Assembly (NCBI GenBank): GCA_017451545.1
Contig: JAFTOB010000060.1
Coordinates: 1 to 60,197 of the forward strand
From: Clostridia bacterium
Lineage (GTDB): Bacteria; Bacillota; Clostridia; Oscillospirales; CAG-272
Direction: 5' to 3'
DNA: 60,197 nucleotides
A program made the translations under genes and the position numbers. Shown here in pieces: positions 8,850 through 16,775 of the stretch. Positions within the stretch are counted from its first letter, which is position 1, and every line of letters starts with the position of its first letter. The notes under the pieces were generated by a model. The model was not told where the DNA came from, ran no database searches, and worked only from the letters and a program-made list of their open reading frames with translations.

Positions 8850-9860
8850 TCAAAGAAGCTCTGCGAGCTCGTCGATCTCCTCTTTTGTTGTCAAATGTGT
8901 GGTCGCAATACGTACAACGTGCGTGAACTCGTCCCAATAGTGCATGTCGTATTTTTCGCAAAGCTTGGCAAAGCGATCGGGCTCGATGACGCAGAATACC
9001 ATATTGGTCTCACGCTTATAGTAGATCTCATATCCCTTTTCGCGGATCTTATCCTCAAGATACGCGGCGGCGGCGTTGGATTTTTCGGCATCGCGGAGCC
9101 AAAGCTCTTTTTCGAGAATTACCTGAAGCTGTACGCCGAGGAACTTGGACTTTGACATATGCTGCATTGACTGCTTCTGCATATAATCAAGATAATTATT
9201 GAACTCCTCGCGGAAGAAGACGATCATCTCTCCGAACATAGCTCCCGCCTTTGTGCCTCCGAAGGAAAAAGCATCAACGCCGGTATCCTCAAGCATTTCC
9301 TTGAGATTTGTGCCGAGTGCAACCACGGCGTTACCGATCCTTGCGCCGTCCACGTAAACGTACATTCCGTTTGCGTGAGCATAATCGCAAATAGCGCGGA
9401 TCTCGTCCACGGTGTAAACGGTTCCGTACTCGGTGGGCTGGGCCATAGTGATAACCTTCGGCTTATACTTGTACTTTTTGTGTGCAAGCAGCATATCGGC
9501 GATGATCTGTGGCGTAAGCTTACCGTCTGCCGTCTTTTCGGAAATTATCTTGTTTCCGAGAGTATACTCGAAGGCACCTGCTTCATAGGTATTGATATGA
9601 GTCTGCTCCGAGCAAACGATTGCCGACCATCTGTCGAGCATGGACTTCATGGCCATTACGTTTGCGGCCGTTCCCGTAACCGTGTAAGTGGTGTATATGG
9701 GCGTGTCGAAAAAGCTCTGCATCAGTGCGTTTGCGGCTTTGGTATAAGAATCGTTACCGTATCCGCCGTCAATGGGGGTCTTGTTGGCCTCCACCATTGC
9801 TTCCACTATTTCATCGTGGGCGTTGATCCATACCTCGCCTCTGAAGTTGTTAAGTTTCAT
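8850..9860 (-). CDS. low-specificity L-threonine aldolase family, PLP enzyme
   Basis: This 336-residue cytoplasmic enzyme is of the beta-eliminating lyase / threonine aldolase family, predicted to split L-threonine or L-allo-threonine into glycine and acetaldehyde. The PLP lysine is expected at Lys204 in SFGGTKAGAMFGE. Asp171 in YVDGARIGNA should contact the pyridine nitrogen, and THINTYEAGA matches the region contacting the cofactor. The length is normal for the family. It lies 20 bases downstream of a PTS EIIC-like permease gene on the same strand and is probably co-transcribed with it. The substrate could differ, because related enzymes act on other beta-hydroxy amino acids. Confidence 0.85.
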   Translation of the reverse strand: MKLNNFRGEVWINAHDEIVEAMVEANKTPIDGGYGNDSYTKAANALMQSFFDTPIYTTYTVTGTAANVMAMKSMLDRWSAIVCSEQTHINTYEAGAFEYTLGNKIISEKTADGKLTPQIIADMLLAHKKYKYKPKVITMAQPTEYGTVYTVDEIRAICDYAHANGMYVYVDGARIGNAVVALGTNLKEMLEDTGVDAFSFGGTKAGAMFGEMIVFFREEFNNYLDYMQKQSMQHMSKSKFLGVQLQVILEKELWLRDAEKSNAAAAYLEDKIREKGYEIYYKRETNMVFCVIEPDRFAKLCEKYDMHYWDEFTHVVRIATTHLTTKEEIDELAELL

Positions 9861-9880
9861 TGCCTATGTACCTCCAAAAA

Positions 9881-10963
9881 TTATTCGCCGAGCGTAAGGT
9901 CGCCGGGCTTGATCCATTTGATTTTATAAAGCAGCTCGCTGAGCGCAAGTGATATGACGGCCGGGAGAATGAAGCAGATCAGAGCGAGTCCGATCCAATC
10001 GACAGCTCCTACGGTCTCGGGATATGCGCCACCAAACCAACCGAGAACGATTCCGATAGGTCCGAGCATACCGCAGGTTCCCATTCCGGAGTTTATTGCC
10101 GCGCCGTACATCTGCAGATCAAACACGCAGGTGGCAAGCGGACCCGTTACAGCGGACGCGACGATCGTCGGGATCCATATTCTCGGATTTTTGATTATGT
10201 TGGGCATCTGAAGCATACTTGTTCCGATTCCCTGAGAAACCAGACCGCCCCACTTGTTTTCTTTAAAGCTCATTACGGCAAATCCGACCATCTGAGCGCA
10301 GCAGCCTGCAACGGCTGCGCCGCCGGCAAGAGCCAATCCGGACGCCAGCGAAGGATCAGTGGCTGCAACGGCGGAAAGACCGAGCGCGGCACAGATCGCG
10401 GCAGAGCTTATGGGCAACGTCAGCGCAATGCCTATTATTACGGACACAAGAATGCCCATTACGAATGGCTGCTGCTTCATGGCAAAAGCAATGACGGTGC
10501 TTATAACACCGACCGCCTTCCCGATCCACGGCGCGGCGTAGACAGCCAGCACGCCTCCGACCAGCAGGGTTACAAAAGGAGTTACGAGAATATCGATCTT
10601 GGTTTTTTTGGATACAAGCATACCTACCTCAACGGAAATGATGGCAATAAAGAGCACCGCGAGAGGTCCGCCCGCACCGCCGTAGGAATTTGCAAGATAT
10701 CCGACAAAAGCGCAGGTGTACATTACCAGCGGCGAAGCCTTCATCGCGTAAGCAATAGCTACCGCCATAGCACATCCGGCGACGTCCTTGCCCTTCGCGC
10801 CTATTTCGGCGAATACGCCGAGCTTGGGTATCATTCCTATGGCGCCGAATATGGTGCCTATAAGAAGGGATGCGAAGAGTCCTAAAGCCATAGCCCCCAT
10901 GGCATCAATAAAATACAGCTTCAGCTTAGATTTGACGATTTCAGAAAAGTTGTTTTTAGTCAT
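9881..10963 (-). CDS. PTS EIIC-like membrane permease (PTS_EIIC_2 type)
   Basis: This 360-residue integral membrane protein has about ten hydrophobic segments and Gly-rich loops (GYLANSYGGAGGPLAVLF, GMGTCGMLGPIGIVLGW). It resembles the stand-alone PTS EIIC type 2 family of Firmicutes. No EIIA, EIIB or HPr gene is nearby, so sugar transport by phosphorylation is unproven and the substrate is unknown. The start is the ATG at 10963, preceded by AGGAGTG; a longer reading would place this site inside the coding sequence. It is followed by the threonine aldolase gene, which hints at amino acid or hydroxy-acid metabolism. Confidence 0.75.
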   Translation of the reverse strand: MTKNNFSEIVKSKLKLYFIDAMGAMALGLFASLLIGTIFGAIGMIPKLGVFAEIGAKGKDVAGCAMAVAIAYAMKASPLVMYTCAFVGYLANSYGGAGGPLAVLFIAIISVEVGMLVSKKTKIDILVTPFVTLLVGGVLAVYAAPWIGKAVGVISTVIAFAMKQQPFVMGILVSVIIGIALTLPISSAAICAALGLSAVAATDPSLASGLALAGGAAVAGCCAQMVGFAVMSFKENKWGGLVSQGIGTSMLQMPNIIKNPRIWIPTIVASAVTGPLATCVFDLQMYGAAINSGMGTCGMLGPIGIVLGWFGGAYPETVGAVDWIGLALICFILPAVISLALSELLYKIKWIKPGDLTLGE

Positions 10964-10994
10964 AGTTTCACTCCTAAACATTTACTCAACATAC

Positions 10995-11023
10995 ATTATA
11001 TCACATTATTTCGTAACTTTCAA
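10995..11023 (-). promoter_or_regulatory. promoter of the permease-aldolase operon
   Basis: On the minus strand TTGAAA (11018-11023) and TATAAT (10995-11000) are separated by 17 bases. It is divergent from the yegP-like promoter. Confidence 0.75.
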
Positions 11024-11044
11024 GCAAAAAATAGACAAACTTTA

Positions 11045-11073
11045 TTGACAATTTCATTTTTTAAGTGTATAAT
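11045..11073 (+). promoter_or_regulatory. promoter of the yegP-like gene
   Basis: A perfect TTGACA (11045-11050) and a perfect TATAAT (11068-11073) have a 17-base spacer. The start codon is about 48 bases further on, after AAGGAGGT. Confidence 0.85.
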
Positions 11074-11120
11074 TATCACATAACCTATCCAATTTACAAT
11101 CTGTCAAGGAGGTACGTACA

Positions 11121-11651
11121 ATGTTTGGAAAGTCCAAAAAGCCCGCTCCCGCGGCAACTAAAAAGGCACCCACCGCACCCGCACCCCAAAAGGAAGTAAA
11201 AAAGGATGACAAGGCCGCAAGGCTTGCCGCCGCTCAGCGCGCCATTCTCGGCGGCGCATCCTCGGACGACCGCAAGCTCATCGGCAAATTTGTGATCAAA
11301 AAAGCAAAAGACGGCTCGTATATGTTCAATCTCGTCGCCGCCAACAGCATGATCGTTGCAACGTCGCAAATGTACACGACCCTTGATGCCTGCAAAAACG
11401 GTATTGCGAGTGTTTCGACAAATGCGCCTACTGCAAAGGTCGAGGATCAGACTCTTGAAAACTGCGCCAAGCTTCCCTACCCCAAGTTTGAAATGTACGT
11501 CGACAAGGCCAACGAATACCGTTTCCGGCTGCTGGCCAAGAACGGGCAGAACGTTCTCGCGTCTCAGGGCTACTCAATGAAGGAAAGCTGTATAAACGGC
11601 ATAAACAGTGTCAAGCATAATGCAAAAACAAAGGAAATCGTTACCGAATAA
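11121..11651 (+). CDS. YegP-like protein with two DUF1508 repeats
   Basis: This 176-residue protein starts with a Lys/Pro/Ala-rich linker (about 1-50) followed by two tandem DUF1508 (YegP) modules. The first is KFVIKKAKDGSYMFNLVAANS..SQMYTTLDACKNGIASV; the second is KFEMYVDKANEYRFRLLAKNGQ..SQGYSMKESCINGINSV. The characteristic F-RL-A-NGQ and S-Y-s-ACkNGI signatures are clear. The molecular role of the family is unknown. It has a strong promoter and AGGAGGT seven bases before the ATG, so it is probably well expressed. The next gene starts immediately after its stop codon. Confidence 0.85.
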   Translation: MFGKSKKPAPAATKKAPTAPAPQKEVKKDDKAARLAAAQRAILGGASSDDRKLIGKFVIKKAKDGSYMFNLVAANSMIVATSQMYTTLDACKNGIASVSTNAPTAKVEDQTLENCAKLPYPKFEMYVDKANEYRFRLLAKNGQNVLASQGYSMKESCINGINSVKHNAKTKEIVTE

Positions 11652-11921
11652 GTGAAATTCTTCTATTTTTACGTGATAGCAATGAGCGTTATTGCCATTG
11701 CTTTCTACGCCGTAGACAAATTTAAGGCCAAGGCCGGCGCTTGGCGAACCAAAGAAGCGTTTTTGCTCTCTCTCGGATTTTTCGGCGGAGCACCCGGCGC
11801 TTTTCTCGGAATGCTTTTATTCAACCATAAGACCACCCGTCTGAAGTTCTGGCTTGTCAATCTGTTAGGCACTTTGATCCTCGGTTCGGTGTATTGGGTT
11901 CTTTACACATTAGAATATTAA
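11652..11921 (+). CDS. DUF1294 small membrane protein
   Basis: This 89-residue protein has three hydrophobic segments and the DUF1294 signature: DKFKAKAGAWRTKEAFLL, GFFGGAPGAFLGMLLFNHKT. The role of the family is not known. It begins with GTG directly after the TAA of the yegP-like gene, so translation is likely coupled, and it ends before a strong terminator. Confidence 0.8.
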   Translation: MKFFYFYVIAMSVIAIAFYAVDKFKAKAGAWRTKEAFLLSLGFFGGAPGAFLGMLLFNHKTTRLKFWLVNLLGTLILGSVYWVLYTLEY

Positions 11922-11925
11922 GCAA

Positions 11926-11964
11926 AACTGCGTGCCTGTTTTCACAGGCACGCAGTTCTTTTTT
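11926..11964 (+). terminator. intrinsic terminator after DUF1294 gene, also serving pcrA
   Basis: A 14-bp stem (11926-11939 with 11944-11957), loop TTTC, is followed by CTTTTTT. The pcrA stop on the other strand abuts it, so it probably works for both converging genes. Confidence 0.85.
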
Positions 11965-14380
11965 ATGCTCTTTTGAGTTTGGCGTACGTAGCCATTAGCT
12001 TTTTGGTTCCGACCTTTTCGAAAACTATCTCATAGAGTATGTCGGCACCGACTTTTTTGACCGAAATGATCTCGCCTCGTCCGAAGGAAAGGTGCGTGAC
12101 CATATCTCCGACCGAGAAGGTCGTCCCACCCGCCGCCGCGGCAGGTCTGGGTCTCGAATTGATTGAAATACTGCCACCCGTCGTGCTCTGGCTCTTCTGA
12201 GCAGATTCGCTGTAGTAGACTCTCGGAGACGTGGTAGATTGCTGTGCGCGCTGATAGCCGCCGTAAGAGGGTGCGGACTCAATGCGCTTTTCGTCCTTCA
12301 GCTTTTCGGGAATCTCGGTAACGAAGCGCGAAACGGGATTGTACTGCGTTCTGCCGTACATCATTCTCGACGCAGTGTGAAGCAGGAAAAGCTCCTGTTT
12401 CGCGCGAGTAATCGCAACGTAGGCAAGTCTTCGCTCCTCCTCAAGCTCGCGCATATCGAGAGCGGCCTGCATTCCGGGGAAGATACCGTCCTCCATTCCG
12501 GGAATGAAAACCACCGGAAATTCAAGTCCCTTGGAGCTGTGGATCGTCATAAGAACGATGGCGTCTGCCGTCTCGTCGTAACGGTCAACGTCTGCCACGA
12601 GCGCGTTTTCCTCAAGGAATCCCGTAAGTGTAGGGGTCTCGGCGCGGTTCTGATATTCTATAACGCCCGAAATAAACTCGTCAAGGTTGTCAAGACGGTC
12701 CTTTTCCGCCGCACCACCTTCGATGAGCATCTGGCGGTATCCCGACAGATCAAGGGTCTGCTTAACGAGCTCGTCAAGGCTGACCTCCCCAACCATTGCG
12801 GTGAGCTTGTTGATGATCGAAGCAAAGCCAAGCAACGATCCCGTGCAACGTGAAAGTGCCGCGTATTTGTCGGCGTTTTCGATGACCGAGAACATACTCG
12901 TTCCCTGCTCTTCTGCAATGATCGCAATGCCCTCAAGGGTCTTATCTCCGATCTTTCTGCGAGGCTCGTTGATTATTCTGAGCAGTCTCTCGCGGTCGCT
13001 GTGATTGTTTATAAGCTGGAGATACGCCACGATGTCACGAATTTCTTTTCTATCGGCAAATCGTGTACCGCCGAGCACGCGGTAAGGAATGCCGCTCTTT
13101 GCAAGAACCGTTTCAAGGGCGTTGGACTGCGCGTTGGTTCTGTAAAGCACCGCAAAATCCGAATACTTCTTTCCCTGCTTTGCTACCATTTCGCTTACGG
13201 TATCGGCAATAAAGCGGGCCTCTTTATCCTGATTGTCAAGCTTGCGTACACGGATCATCTCACCCGTGTTGTTATCCGTCCAAAGTGTCTTGCCGTGGCG
13301 GCTGTCATTGTGAGAAATGACGTGGTTCGCAGCATTGAGAATGTTCTGAGTGGAACGGTAATTCTGCTCGAGCTTTATAACCTTCGCATCGGTATATTCC
13401 TTATCAAAACCGAGAATATTCTCAACCGTTGCGCCGCGGAAGCGGTAGATGCTCTGATCGTCGTCACCAACGACCATCAGATTTCTGTGAGTTACCGAAA
13501 GCAGGTTCGTCAGCAAAAACTGCGCAGAGTTGGTGTCCTGGAACTCGTCAATGCTGGTATAGAGGAATCTGCCCGCATACTTCTCGCGGATATCCTTGTT
13601 GTCACGCAAAAGCTCGACGGTGCGAAGGATGATATCGTCAAAATCAAGTGCGTTCGAGGAATGCATTCTTTCCTCATATTTCTTGTATATCTTTGCGATA
13701 TAACTCATGCGGAAATCTCCGCTGTTCTCTGCCGCAAAGGTCTCGGGTGACTGGAGATTTTCCTTTGCCTTGCTGATGCGGGAGATAACACTTTTCAGCG
13801 GGAGCATCTTATCGTCAATATTGAGCTCCTTCATCGCGGCCTGAATTGCCTTTTTGGTATCGTCGGCGTCGTAAATGGTGAAGCCGCTTTTCAGCCCGCA
13901 AAGCTCATAGTGCGTGCGGAGAATGCGCATACAGATGGAGTGGAAGGTACCCGCCCAGATCTCGGACGAGATATCCTCATCGTTAAATGCGGCGGCAAGG
14001 CGGCTCTTTATCTCGTTTGCGGCCTTATTGGTAAAGGTGATGGCCAGCATACGCCATGGCGGACAGGGATTCGAGATAAACTCGGGAAGAATGTTCTCTA
14101 TCTCTTCTTTTGACAGACTTGCGGCGGCTTCAAGCCTTGCCACGCGCTCCTCCGTAAGCTCGCCGCGAACGGTATCGTCATAATATGCGTTGCCGTACTT
14201 GATTATGTATGCGATCCTCTTGACGAGAACGGTGGTCTTTCCGCTTCCCGCGCCTGCCAGAACGAGCAAGGGCCCGTTTACGTTAAAAACGGCCGATCTT
14301 TGCATATCGTTCAGATCGCCGTAGGCTATATCGAAGAGCCGCCTTTTTGCGGCAAGATATCTTTTTTCAAGTGTTTGCAT
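11963..14380 (-). CDS. pcrA: UvrD/PcrA-type ATP-dependent DNA helicase
   Basis: This 805-residue superfamily 1A 3'-5' helicase acts in DNA repair and replication-fork clearing. The Q motif LNDMQRSAV is followed by Walker A AGAGSGKTT (about 42-50), TFTNKAANEI, Walker B YTSIDEFQDTN, GDDDQSIYRFRGA, LEQNYRST, TIHSSKGLEFPVVF and YVAITRAKQELFL. The C-terminal VGDMVTHLSFGRGEIISV is the Tudor-like RNA-polymerase-binding module of PcrA. Some 40 extra residues lie between motifs I and Ia. The start is supported by AAGGA six to seven bases upstream. The gene is the last of the leftward group that begins with secA. Confidence 0.93.
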   Translation of the reverse strand: MQTLEKRYLAAKRRLFDIAYGDLNDMQRSAVFNVNGPLLVLAGAGSGKTTVLVKRIAYIIKYGNAYYDDTVRGELTEERVARLEAAASLSKEEIENILPEFISNPCPPWRMLAITFTNKAANEIKSRLAAAFNDEDISSEIWAGTFHSICMRILRTHYELCGLKSGFTIYDADDTKKAIQAAMKELNIDDKMLPLKSVISRISKAKENLQSPETFAAENSGDFRMSYIAKIYKKYEERMHSSNALDFDDIILRTVELLRDNKDIREKYAGRFLYTSIDEFQDTNSAQFLLTNLLSVTHRNLMVVGDDDQSIYRFRGATVENILGFDKEYTDAKVIKLEQNYRSTQNILNAANHVISHNDSRHGKTLWTDNNTGEMIRVRKLDNQDKEARFIADTVSEMVAKQGKKYSDFAVLYRTNAQSNALETVLAKSGIPYRVLGGTRFADRKEIRDIVAYLQLINNHSDRERLLRIINEPRRKIGDKTLEGIAIIAEEQGTSMFSVIENADKYAALSRCTGSLLGFASIINKLTAMVGEVSLDELVKQTLDLSGYRQMLIEGGAAEKDRLDNLDEFISGVIEYQNRAETPTLTGFLEENALVADVDRYDETADAIVLMTIHSSKGLEFPVVFIPGMEDGIFPGMQAALDMRELEEERRLAYVAITRAKQELFLLHTASRMMYGRTQYNPVSRFVTEIPEKLKDEKRIESAPSYGGYQRAQQSTTSPRVYYSESAQKSQSTTGGSISINSRPRPAAAAGGTTFSVGDMVTHLSFGRGEIISVKKVGADILYEIVFEKVGTKKLMATYAKLKRA

Positions 14381-14407
14381 TATTTCGTCCTTATCTTAAT
14401 TTGCGTC

Positions 14408-14440
14408 ATTTCCGCCGCCCGCGTGGCGGGCGGCGGAAAT
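14408..14440. other. 15-bp GC-rich hairpin upstream of pcrA
   Basis: A perfect 15-bp stem (14408-14422 with 14426-14440) closes a 3-base loop. It lies between the stop codon of the 43-residue gene and the pcrA start. No T-run follows on either strand, so it is more likely an RNA-stability or attenuation element than a full terminator. Confidence 0.6.
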
Positions 14441-14445
14441 CGGAT

Positions 14446-14577
14446 TTACTGACCGTTTTGGTCGTCCTTCTTCTGCTGGCTCTGATTCTGCTTGCAGTTC
14501 TGATTGTTCTGCTTTACGTTTGCAGGCTTGTTATCCTGAGCCTTGTTGTTTGCTTTGTTGTTTTGGTTCTTTTGCAT
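14446..14577 (-). CDS. 43-residue Gln/Asn/Lys-rich peptide
   Basis: This small gene has AAGGAG eight bases before its ATG and a clean TAA stop. The product begins MQKNQNNKANNKAQDNKPAN and is almost wholly Gln, Asn and Lys (about three quarters of residues), with one Cys at position 28, and has no hydrophobic segment. It is intrinsically disordered by composition. I do not recognise a family. Similar low-complexity mini-proteins occur in spore-forming Firmicutes, where some are spore components, but that link is only a suggestion. It lies between a membrane protein gene and pcrA in the secA group. Confidence 0.7.
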   Translation of the reverse strand: MQKNQNNKANNKAQDNKPANVKQNNQNCKQNQSQQKKDDQNGQ

Positions 14578-14634
14578 AATAATTTCTCCTTTTGAAGATT
14601 ACAAAATAATTATTTGCAAAAGACGGCAAAATTA

Positions 14635-16062
14635 TTATTCGTAAAGGTATTTTTCCTTTATCTGCTCGTTTATACGCAAAAGTGCGGTGATGAATACGGC
14701 AACAAAAACACCGGTTGCCAGAAGCTCAATAAGCCACGAGGACTCGTTTATCGTGCGATCCATAAGCCTCATAAGTATTACTCTGGCAATGCCTCCGAGT
14801 GCGGCGAAGGCGGCACCCGAAATAAACGCGATCAAGTATTTCTTAAGCATCTTATGGGTTTCCGCAGCCTTGGCCTTGGGGTCTATCGTGGCGTGAAGCG
14901 AATACGAGCCCGTATGATTTTCGATCAGATATTTCAGCACCCAAAAGATCACGGCGCACATACCGACAAAGGCTACGGCGTCAATTACCGCAACGGGAAT
15001 GAGCTTACCGACCCAGCTTGCAAAAGCATCGGGATCGCGGCTTATCTGACCGACACTGGAATGATCCTGGAGATAAGTAATATGCGTGGCTGAACTCAAA
15101 ATGCTCACTCCACCGTATATCGCACAAACGCCCGACGATATAGCAAGCATCTTTTTGGGAATATATTTTCTCATAACGAGCAGACCGCATATAGCGCACA
15201 CGGCAAAGACAACGTCGGGAATAATATTCGTTCCGTTGTTTCCGCCCGGATCACCGATGTAAAAGTCGAGAGCGAAGAGCGAGCCTATACCCAAGAAAAG
15301 GAGCGCGGCTCCGGTCTTTCTTTCGATAAACAGCTTCTCGTTGGGAATGATCTCGGTCTCGTATTTCGACCACAGAGCATCCATAAACGGGGTGTCCTTT
15401 CTCAGTCTGCTGAAATATTTCAGTATGGAAACAAGCCAAATTATTCCGAAGATCAGAGAGATTATCATTCCAAAGCCTCTGAAAAGATCGACAAACATAT
15501 ACATTTCGGGCTTGTGCGGATTGATGGCATCCGACGTGGACATTGCCGCCGTTTCGGGCAGGAACAGCGCAAGATTCTTAATTATAACGAATCTCAAAGT
15601 GTGGCTCTTGATCTTGTCCGTCGCGTTCTTCTTCATTCTGTCGTGCTCGGCACCAAATACGGCAACGCTCTCGTGGCGCATACCTACGTAGAGGATTCCC
15701 TCAAAGAGCTTGGTATACGCGGGAACCAGCAGCAGACATTCCACAAGCGAAAGAACGAACACCAACAGCATGATCATAGACATCTGCTCCTCGGCGTTGC
15801 CTGTGGTAATTGTCAAAAATATGGCTACCATCTTGCCGATACCGACGATTATCATACGCTGAAACTGTTTCCTTGCTCCGTAGATCGAATCGTTGATATA
15901 GGAAAGCTTGTTGAGACCGATGGTCAAAAAGATGTATGTAAATATATTTGGGACAAGCTCAAACAGCGCAAATCCCGGGAAGAAGTAAAATATAAATGCA
16001 ATTGAAACGAATGTCAAGCCCAATCTTTTGTCGGACCTTATCTTTTTTTCCGAGCGCTCCAT
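14635..16062 (-). CDS. multi-pass membrane protein of unknown function
   Basis: This 475-residue protein has about nine or ten hydrophobic segments, for example SIAFIFYFFPGFALFELV near the N-terminus and LLATGVFVAVFITALL near the C-terminus. Charged cytoplasmic-looking loops lie between them. I do not recognise a family, catalytic motif or transporter signature. The start has AGGAGG seven bases upstream. It follows a smaller membrane protein gene by 16 bases and both follow secA, so they are probably transcribed with it. A role in the envelope is likely only in the broad sense. Confidence 0.75.
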   Translation of the reverse strand: MERSEKKIRSDKRLGLTFVSIAFIFYFFPGFALFELVPNIFTYIFLTIGLNKLSYINDSIYGARKQFQRMIIVGIGKMVAIFLTITTGNAEEQMSMIMLLVFVLSLVECLLLVPAYTKLFEGILYVGMRHESVAVFGAEHDRMKKNATDKIKSHTLRFVIIKNLALFLPETAAMSTSDAINPHKPEMYMFVDLFRGFGMIISLIFGIIWLVSILKYFSRLRKDTPFMDALWSKYETEIIPNEKLFIERKTGAALLFLGIGSLFALDFYIGDPGGNNGTNIIPDVVFAVCAICGLLVMRKYIPKKMLAISSGVCAIYGGVSILSSATHITYLQDHSSVGQISRDPDAFASWVGKLIPVAVIDAVAFVGMCAVIFWVLKYLIENHTGSYSLHATIDPKAKAAETHKMLKKYLIAFISGAAFAALGGIARVILMRLMDRTINESSWLIELLATGVFVAVFITALLRINEQIKEKYLYE

Positions 16063-16078
16063 ATCGCGTCCTCCTCAC

Positions 16079-16774
16079 TCATTTCTTTTTGTTTTTCTTT
16101 CTCTCTGCGCGTTCCTGCTTGTATTTAAGGTCAGCTTCACGCGCCTTTTTTTCTTTCTCATCGTATTCCGCACGCATTTTATTCACGAACTCAAAGCGAG
16201 ATTCCTTTGATTTCATCTCGGTATCGCCCTCATCGCAAATATTTTTGTAGCAGGAAAAAATGAGTATCGCAAAAAGTGCAATGCAGAACAGCCCGGCAAC
16301 CCATGCCGCCATGGTCACGTATCTTCCTGCCGAGCTCGCATTGATCGGCGGAATAACGGAGACTGCGGCGACCGCAAAATACAGAATATAGATCACGTAA
16401 TTTCGCAGAGCGTTGTTTTTGATAATATCAAGCCCCGTGTCGGTGGCTATTGCAGCAATAGCAAAGGCCAACGTGCCGTGGAATCCAAGCTCAAAAATTA
16501 TCTTTGCGTAATCAAGGACGTTACCGACCGTCGCATTTTCTATAAATCCCAATCCGATAATATCCGAAAAGCCGTAAAAAATCGAATAAACGGATATCAG
16601 TATCAGCGGAATTGCCGCAAAGAAAGGAAATTTGAACTTGGCGTTATACTCCCAAAGCTTTGTCATCGCAAAAAGCATAACGAGATATCCCAAAAACTCA
16701 AAGACATATCCGTAAGATGCAATTGACAAAACGAAGGTGAGTATATAGCCTATGAAAAATATTCCGAATCCCAT
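16079..16774 (-). CDS. membrane protein with charged C-terminal tail, unknown function
   Basis: This 231-residue protein has about six hydrophobic segments in residues 1-175, followed by a strongly charged tail (about 180-231) ending KQERAERKKNKKK and likely helical. No known domain is recognised. Its ATG lies one base after the TAA of secA, so the two are translationally coupled. The basic tail would face the cytoplasm and could bind nucleic acid, ribosomes or lipid heads; that is speculation. Confidence 0.75.
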   Translation of the reverse strand: MGFGIFFIGYILTFVLSIASYGYVFEFLGYLVMLFAMTKLWEYNAKFKFPFFAAIPLILISVYSIFYGFSDIIGLGFIENATVGNVLDYAKIIFELGFHGTLAFAIAAIATDTGLDIIKNNALRNYVIYILYFAVAAVSVIPPINASSAGRYVTMAAWVAGLFCIALFAILIFSCYKNICDEGDTEMKSKESRFEFVNKMRAEYDEKEKKAREADLKYKQERAERKKNKKK

Positions 16775-16775
16775 A

